Shown piece after piece: positions 5,646 to 9,270 of a stretch of DNA of 9,270 nt. Origin of the DNA: DATKQI01 sp035532755 (GTDB lineage Bacteria > Pseudomonadota > Alphaproteobacteria > Acetobacterales > Acetobacteraceae); the NCBI GenBank assembly GCA_035532755.1, contig DATKQI010000246.1:1-9270 (forward strand). The letters run 5' to 3'. A program made the translations under genes and the position numbers. Below the pieces are notes generated by a model. The model searched no databases. It had not been told where the DNA came from and worked only from the letters and a program-made list of their open reading frames with translations. Positions within the stretch are counted from its first letter, which is position 1, and each line of letters starts with the position of its first letter.

Positions 5646-6911
5646 ATGCCCGGTTTCGTGTCGCGGCTTGTGCTGCCCGCCGCCCTCAAGGCCAGCCTCT
5701 TCAGCCGCGCCAGCCGGGCAGGTCCGCGGCGACTGGTGGTGATCACCTGCATCGGGCTTGGCATGCTGGCGCTGCTGATCGGCGTTTCGATGATCAGTTA
5801 TCGGCCACCGCCGCAGTCCGTCGCGGCGAAGATGCCGCCGGTCAACCCGCTGCCGGGTGGCACGCACAGCGACCCCGAGCAGAACGCGTTGCTGCTGCGC
5901 GACGCGCAGGAGCACGCGGCACAGGCACTCAAGAGGCGCCAGTCCTATACGCCACCGATGCCGGCCAGCCAGCTGATGGCCCCACGGCCCGTGGTGCAGC
6001 CAGCCGATCCGACGCCGACCGCACCGGTACAGCGCCATGCACCGGTCGTCGTCACCGCGCCACGGCCAGTCCCGGTGCCGGCAGCCTATACGCCGCCGGC
6101 CGTAGTCCATGCCCAGCAAGTCGCAGTACCGGATCCGCAGCCCGGGCGGGACTATCGCCAGGCCGCGCAGCTCTTCCAGGCCTGGAATACGCCTGCGCCG
6201 CGGACCAATGTGGTGCTGCCGCCCGACACCGGTACGGACAGTCAGGGCAGCGGCCGGCGACCGGGCGTCACCGCGGAGGCACGCAATATCACCCGGAACG
6301 CGGGACCCCCGGTGACGCACGCATCCACGGCCTCTGGCCCCGATGGTCAGAATACCGGACAGGTGCTGGTTCCGGCCGGCCGGGGTGTCTATGCGCACAC
6401 CGTGCTGGCGGTGAATTCGGACACCGGCGGGCCGATCGTGCTGCAGGCGGATTCCGGCCCGCTGGCCGGCGACCGCATGATCGGCAATTTCAGCAAGAGC
6501 GGCAGCGACCGTCTCGTCGTACGGGTCTCGACGATCGAGCACCAGGGCCACATCCTCGACGTCGATGGCATCGTGGTCGCGCCCGACACAATGGAGACGG
6601 CGGTCGCGTCCAGCGTCGATGAGCATTATCTGGAGCGCTTTGTGCTGCCGGCCGCGGCGGCCTTCATCCAGGGCCTTGGGCAGGCGATTGCAACGACGAC
6701 GAACACGCAGACGGTGCTGAGCCCGTTCGGCGGCGCTTCCTATGCGACGCATCTGAACCTGGCGCAGCAGGCCGGTGTCGGCGCGGGTGTGGCGGCAGCG
6801 CAGATTGGCAGCGCGTTGAACCAGGAGGCGCCGAAGGGGCCGACGGTCAACCTCGACGCCAATGTGACTGTCGGCGTGATGTTTCTCGGCAACGTCACCA
6901 CAAAGGGCTGA
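5646..6911 (+). CDS. traO: DotG/IcmE (TraO) family, VirB10-like channel protein
   Basis: DotG is the VirB10-related scaffold that links the inner membrane to the outer-membrane core of the channel. A basic cytoplasmic N-terminus precedes a membrane segment at about 29-50. A Pro-rich periplasmic linker (about 53-240) follows. The VirB10/TrbI-type domain covers about 238-416: GQVLVPAGRGVYAHTVLAVN, the GP-LAGDRMIGNF segment, LVVRVSTIEHQG, DVDGIVVAPDTMETAVASSV, then the hydrophobic FVLPAAAAFIQGLGQAIA helix that would form the outer-membrane antenna. At 421 residues it is the size of R64 TraO. It lacks the long repeat array of Legionella DotG, which favours conjugation over effector export (inference). 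The ATG follows the previous stop by 2 nt with AAGGA 7-9 nt upstream, so coupling is likely. The same frame is open far upstream (to 4761), but that is an overlap with the DotH gene, not coding. Confidence 0.92.
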   Translation: MPGFVSRLVLPAALKASLFSRASRAGPRRLVVITCIGLGMLALLIGVSMISYRPPPQSVAAKMPPVNPLPGGTHSDPEQNALLLRDAQEHAAQALKRRQSYTPPMPASQLMAPRPVVQPADPTPTAPVQRHAPVVVTAPRPVPVPAAYTPPAVVHAQQVAVPDPQPGRDYRQAAQLFQAWNTPAPRTNVVLPPDTGTDSQGSGRRPGVTAEARNITRNAGPPVTHASTASGPDGQNTGQVLVPAGRGVYAHTVLAVNSDTGGPIVLQADSGPLAGDRMIGNFSKSGSDRLVVRVSTIEHQGHILDVDGIVVAPDTMETAVASSVDEHYLERFVLPAAAAFIQGLGQAIATTTNTQTVLSPFGGASYATHLNLAQQAGVGAGVAAAQIGSALNQEAPKGPTVNLDANVTVGVMFLGNVTTKG

Positions 6912-6923
6912 TTCTGGTGACGT

Positions 6924-6944
6924 CCGTGCGCCATTCGCGCACGG
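6924..6944 (+). repeat. CATTCGCGC intergenic palindrome, copy D
   Basis: This is the best-formed copy. CCGTGCGC (6924-6931) is the exact inverse of GCGCACGG (6937-6944) around the loop CATTC, giving an 8-bp stem that can be lengthened by G-T pairs. The core starts 20 nt after the DotG stop and ends 44 nt before the TraP start. A second inverted repeat, TGCGC/GCGCA (6946-6950, 6959-6963), follows at once. Confidence 0.75.
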
Positions 6945-6984
6945 GTGCGCGATGCTGAGCGCAGCAAAATCGGACGGGACTGCC

Positions 6985-8322
6985 ATGGACACCCATATCC
7001 TCAACACGCCCGAGACACTGGCTTCCGGCTCGGAACTGGCTCCCGAGGCATGCCTCCCCGGCGAGGGCGCGCCGCCACTCGCAGCAGGGCAGGATGAGCG
7101 TCCGCGCTCGTCGATCCCACGCCGGCGCCGTCGGGGTGCTCTGCTGACAACGAGCAGCATTGCGGTGGTGGCGCTCGCTGCCGGCGGCGTATTCCTGATC
7201 TCACCGTACAACCACATCGTCCCGATCCACGCGCCACATGTGCAATCCGCCGCGCGCCATGTCGCGGCGCCGGTCGATCTGCCGCCCGCGGGGCCACTGG
7301 CCCCGGCGGCCACGCTGGCGACCGCACCCTTGCCGAAGAAGGGCGCGCCGCCGGTTCGCAAGCCGGTTGTCGCGGAGTCGAAGGCGGCACAACTCCGCGA
7401 GTTCCAGTCGTACCACATGCCCGGTCCCGGGCATTCGGGAGCGCCGGTGAAGCCGGCGGCGGCACTGTCTGCTCCGCCGGCGTCACCAGCGCCGTCGCCG
7501 AGCCGGACCGCCTCGATCGCTCCCCGGGCGGTGCATGAGGTCGGGGTTTCGCCGCCCACGCCTCCGCCGCCACCGATCGTCCCGGTGGGTGGTGACCCGC
7601 TCAGCAAGGGCGGCGAAGTAGCGACTCTTGCATCCCCCGCCGCGCCTCCGACGAAGGCAGCGCCGCCAGCGCCTGGTCCCGTCGCGGCGGCGGCGGCTTC
7701 CAGCATTGCGGTTGGTGCGCCAGCGACGCCGGCCGCGCATGCCCCGCCGGCTGCTCCGTCTCCTGCGCCCGACCCGGTCGTGGTCGCCACGCATCTCCGG
7801 CCGGCCCCCACGACCGAGAAGCAGGAGATCCAGGTCCTGTCGCTGGTGACGCAACTCGGGGCCATCATTCGCGATCAGCGGGCCGAGATCGCCTCGCTGC
7901 GTGCCGATCAGCAGAAGACCAGCAGCACGGACGCCGCGCGGCTCGACGATTTCGACCGGCGGCTGTCGCTTGCGGAAGCGCGCGGTGCGATCGGGGCCGC
8001 GATGGGGGCGGCCAACACTGCAACCTCAACCGCCGCCGCAACGCCGACCATGCCGCCTGCGGCGGCGTCCGCCGGGAAACCATCCGTCCAGCTGACGAAG
8101 GCCTCGACCGTCGCGCCTGCGGGATCCGGTCCGCATCGCTATCGCGTTCAGGCCGCATCGCCTGGTCTCGCCATGCTGGCCGAGATCGACCGCGGCGGTG
8201 GCGAGGGCGCGCAGCTGCAGGTCGCCGTCGGCGACACCGTGCCAGGCTACGGCAAGGTCACCGGCATCTCGCAGCATGGCACTTCATGGCTGGTGCAGAC
8301 CGACCACGGCGCCATCCGGTAG
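6985..8322 (+). CDS. traP: TraP / DotF(IcmG)-like inner-membrane protein with coiled coil
   Basis: This is a probable inner-membrane accessory component of the type IVB channel, matching TraP by position between TraO and TraQ and resembling DotF/IcmG in layout. A cytoplasmic N-terminus (1-50) ends in a run of arginines (46-50), followed by one membrane segment at about 51-72. A very long Ala/Pro-rich periplasmic stalk (about 80-275) comes next. A coiled coil is at about 278-332 (EIQVLSLVTQLGAIIRDQ, AEIASLRADQQ). A compact C-terminal domain is at 384-445: YRVQAASPGLAMLAEID, then L-QVAVGDTVPGYGKVTGI, then W-LVQTDHGAI. An earlier in-frame ATG at 6952 abuts the intergenic hairpin and has no ribosome binding site, so I prefer 6985, though its own site is weak. 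Family assignment rests mainly on the C-terminal domain and order. Confidence 0.75.
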   Translation: MDTHILNTPETLASGSELAPEACLPGEGAPPLAAGQDERPRSSIPRRRRRGALLTTSSIAVVALAAGGVFLISPYNHIVPIHAPHVQSAARHVAAPVDLPPAGPLAPAATLATAPLPKKGAPPVRKPVVAESKAAQLREFQSYHMPGPGHSGAPVKPAAALSAPPASPAPSPSRTASIAPRAVHEVGVSPPTPPPPPIVPVGGDPLSKGGEVATLASPAAPPTKAAPPAPGPVAAAAASSIAVGAPATPAAHAPPAAPSPAPDPVVVATHLRPAPTTEKQEIQVLSLVTQLGAIIRDQRAEIASLRADQQKTSSTDAARLDDFDRRLSLAEARGAIGAAMGAANTATSTAAATPTMPPAAASAGKPSVQLTKASTVAPAGSGPHRYRVQAASPGLAMLAEIDRGGGEGAQLQVAVGDTVPGYGKVTGISQHGTSWLVQTDHGAIR

Positions 8323-8334
8323 CAGGAGCGCACC

Positions 8335-8874
8335 ATGCAAGGCCTGGTCAACTTCGCCTCCGACATCGGCTACGGCCTGGCCACCTTCCTGCCGGCCTTC
8401 TGCTACCTCGCCGCCATCGCGCTGTTTCTCTTCGCCGGCTGGGGCTTCTTGCAGCAGGCCCGACCGGACAATCCGTTCCGTGGCCGGCCGTGGATTCCGC
8501 TGCTCTCGCTCGTGCTCTGCGGCGTCTTCGCCTCGTTCGATCGCATCCTGACGATGGCGAATGTCAGCGCGGGCTCGAGCCTGCAGGTCTCGCTGGTCGC
8601 CGGCCTGACCAGCTACACGCCGACGGTTCCCGGGAGCGGCCTGCTCGGCAACACGCCGGGCGACACCGTGATCAACGTGGTCCAGCTGTTCCAATCGTTC
8701 TTCCAGGCGTTTGGCGCGATGGCGTGCTTCTTCGCGGTGCTGGCCTGGCGGTCGGTGATCAACGGCCGGAGCAACCGCAGCCAGAGCGGGTGCGGCGTGC
8801 AGTTCGCCTTCGGGGTCATGCTGATCAATGTGCTGACCATCTCGCAATGGCTCGTCACGATCTTCCGGGCATGA
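8335..8874 (+). CDS. traQ: TraQ / IcmC(DotE)-like integral membrane protein
   Basis: This small polytopic protein of the inner membrane fits the TraQ/IcmC/DotE group of type IVB systems, whose exact role is not known. About four membrane segments are visible: residues 13-38, 53-73, 118-140 and 154-175. The 40-52 loop carries PDNPFRGRPW. The loop after the second segment (about 74-117) is Ser/Thr/Gly-rich and probably periplasmic. An N-terminal VNFASDIGYGLATFLPAFCY stretch is typical of the family. The ATG lies 12 nt after the TraP stop, with GGAG 7 nt upstream, so it is co-transcribed with TraP. At 179 residues it has the expected length. Homology in this group is weak, so the name rests on topology plus the traO-P-Q-R order. 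Confidence 0.75.
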   Translation: MQGLVNFASDIGYGLATFLPAFCYLAAIALFLFAGWGFLQQARPDNPFRGRPWIPLLSLVLCGVFASFDRILTMANVSAGSSLQVSLVAGLTSYTPTVPGSGLLGNTPGDTVINVVQLFQSFFQAFGAMACFFAVLAWRSVINGRSNRSQSGCGVQFAFGVMLINVLTISQWLVTIFRA

Positions 8875-8886
8875 CCGCGCAGAAAG

Positions 8887-8907
8887 GCGTGCGCCATTCG
8901 CGCGTGC
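8887..8907 (+). repeat. CATTCGCGC intergenic palindrome, copy E
   Basis: GTGCGC-CATTC-GCGCGT forms a hairpin with four perfect G-C pairs, then two G-T pairs and two more G-C pairs. The core (8895-8903) starts 20 nt after the TraQ stop, exactly as copy D does after the DotG stop. It ends 60 nt before the GTG of the TraR-like gene. Confidence 0.7.
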
Positions 8908-8925
8908 GGCTGCGACGCTCCGCTC

Positions 8926-8943
8926 CGAGGGAACGGTCCCTCG
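8926..8943 (+). other. Perfect 7-bp hairpin ahead of the TraR-like gene
   Basis: CGAGGGA (8926-8932) is the exact inverse of TCCCTCG (8937-8943) around an ACGG tetraloop. It ends 8 nt before the AAGGAG ribosome binding site (8952-8957). No T-run follows, so it is not a standard terminator. It could protect or process the mRNA, or affect translation of the gene that follows. Confidence 0.45.
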
Positions 8944-8963
8944 ACTTACCCAAGGAGCATCAC

Positions 8964-9270
8964 GTGAGCCTCACCCTCATCAACACATCCCAGCCGGAAC
9001 GCGCCGTGCACCGTTCGATCCGGTTCGCGGTGACAAGGGGGAAGTCGCTGGCGATCCGTCTCGCCGGCGGCGCCTCTCTCGCCACGCTCATCGCCGTCGG
9101 CCACGCCTTCGCCCAGGCCACCTCGCCCACGGGGGGCTTAGGCGCCCAGCTCAACTCCATGTCGAGCGAGGCGATCAACTCGGGCGGCGAGTTCGGCGGG
9201 ATGGCGATGTATGCCGCTGCCCTGGTCTGCTTCATCGGCGGGGTGTGGGCGCTGTGGCAGTCGCGCCAGC
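8964..9270 (+). CDS. traR: TraR / IcmD(DotP)-like membrane protein, 5' part
   Basis: About 102 codons are present and the gene continues past the right edge. The start is GTG with an excellent AAGGAG 6 nt upstream; there is no ATG nearby. Residues about 35-52 are hydrophobic (SLATLIAVGHAFAQA) and act as an internal signal or membrane segment with a possible cut after AFAQA. A short Gly/Ser/Asn-rich segment with NSMSSEAINSGGEFGGM follows, then a second membrane helix at about 82-98 (MYAAALVCFIGGVWALW). This two-helix small protein with a G-rich, M-S-x-E-A loop fits IcmD/TraR of type IVB systems, and traR follows traQ in R64. IcmD-family proteins are inner-membrane parts of unknown exact function. 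The long 34-residue N-terminus before the first helix is unusual. Confidence 0.7.
   Translation, partial: MSLTLINTSQPERAVHRSIRFAVTRGKSLAIRLAGGASLATLIAVGHAFAQATSPTGGLGAQLNSMSSEAINSGGEFGGMAMYAAALVCFIGGVWALWQSRQ

Noticed and set aside
5565..7868. A 767-codon open frame on the minus strand
   Set aside because: It lies opposite the DotG and TraP genes, which have clear domains. Long antisense frames are common in GC-rich DNA, and the translation has the Arg/Gly/Ala-heavy character of a shadow.
1..9270. tRNA, rRNA, CRISPR array or insertion sequence
   Set aside because: No cloverleaf, no regular spacer-repeat array, and no transposase frame with terminal inverted repeats was seen.

Overview
The window is GC-rich throughout. 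It looks like part of a conjugation (type IVB / I-type, Dot/Icm-like) region of an alphaproteobacterium, most likely from the Acetobacteraceae/Rhodospirillales, on a plasmid or an integrated conjugative element. The lineage is inferred from composition, the protein style and the GcrA-like regulator; nothing here fixes a species. There are no rRNA genes, tRNA genes, CRISPR arrays or insertion sequences.

Layout. (1) Positions 1-1559, minus strand: a tightly packed operon starting at 1559. It encodes a small exported protein with a TcpQ/PilL C-terminal domain, a helical 155-residue protein, an exported Gly/Cys-rich 178-residue protein (stop and start share one base with the gene before) and the signal peptide of a fourth gene that runs off the left edge. 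(2) Positions 1560-3399, plus strand: a regulatory block, divergent from region 1. It has a 143-residue XRE (Cro/CI-like) regulator, then an AT-rich spacer holding a perfect 7-bp inverted repeat, then a 369-residue protein with three GcrA/Myb-like helix-turn-helix modules. (3) Positions 3400-4065: 666 bp with no gene I can support. (4) Positions 4066 to the right edge, plus strand: core secretion-channel genes in the order DotI/TraM, DotH/TraN, DotG/TraO, TraP (DotF-like), TraQ (IcmC/DotE-like), TraR (IcmD-like, cut by the edge). This is the traM-N-O-P-Q-R order of IncI1 plasmid R64.

How the parts fit. DotI, DotF-like and DotG proteins span the inner membrane and reach into the periplasm. DotH sits at the outer-membrane core and DotG links the two. 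TraQ and TraR are small inner-membrane components. The compact DotG (421 residues, no long repeat region) fits a DNA-transfer system better than a Legionella-type effector injector. The two DNA-binding proteins between the divergent operons are the natural candidates for controlling them.

The most unusual feature is a short palindromic element with the invariant core CATTCGCGC. It occurs five times, always between genes, always reading in the direction of transcription, and always 22-60 nt upstream of a start codon that has its own ribosome binding site. It lies ahead of both transfer operons and inside the looser gaps within them, so it looks like a shared regulatory or RNA-level signal of this system.
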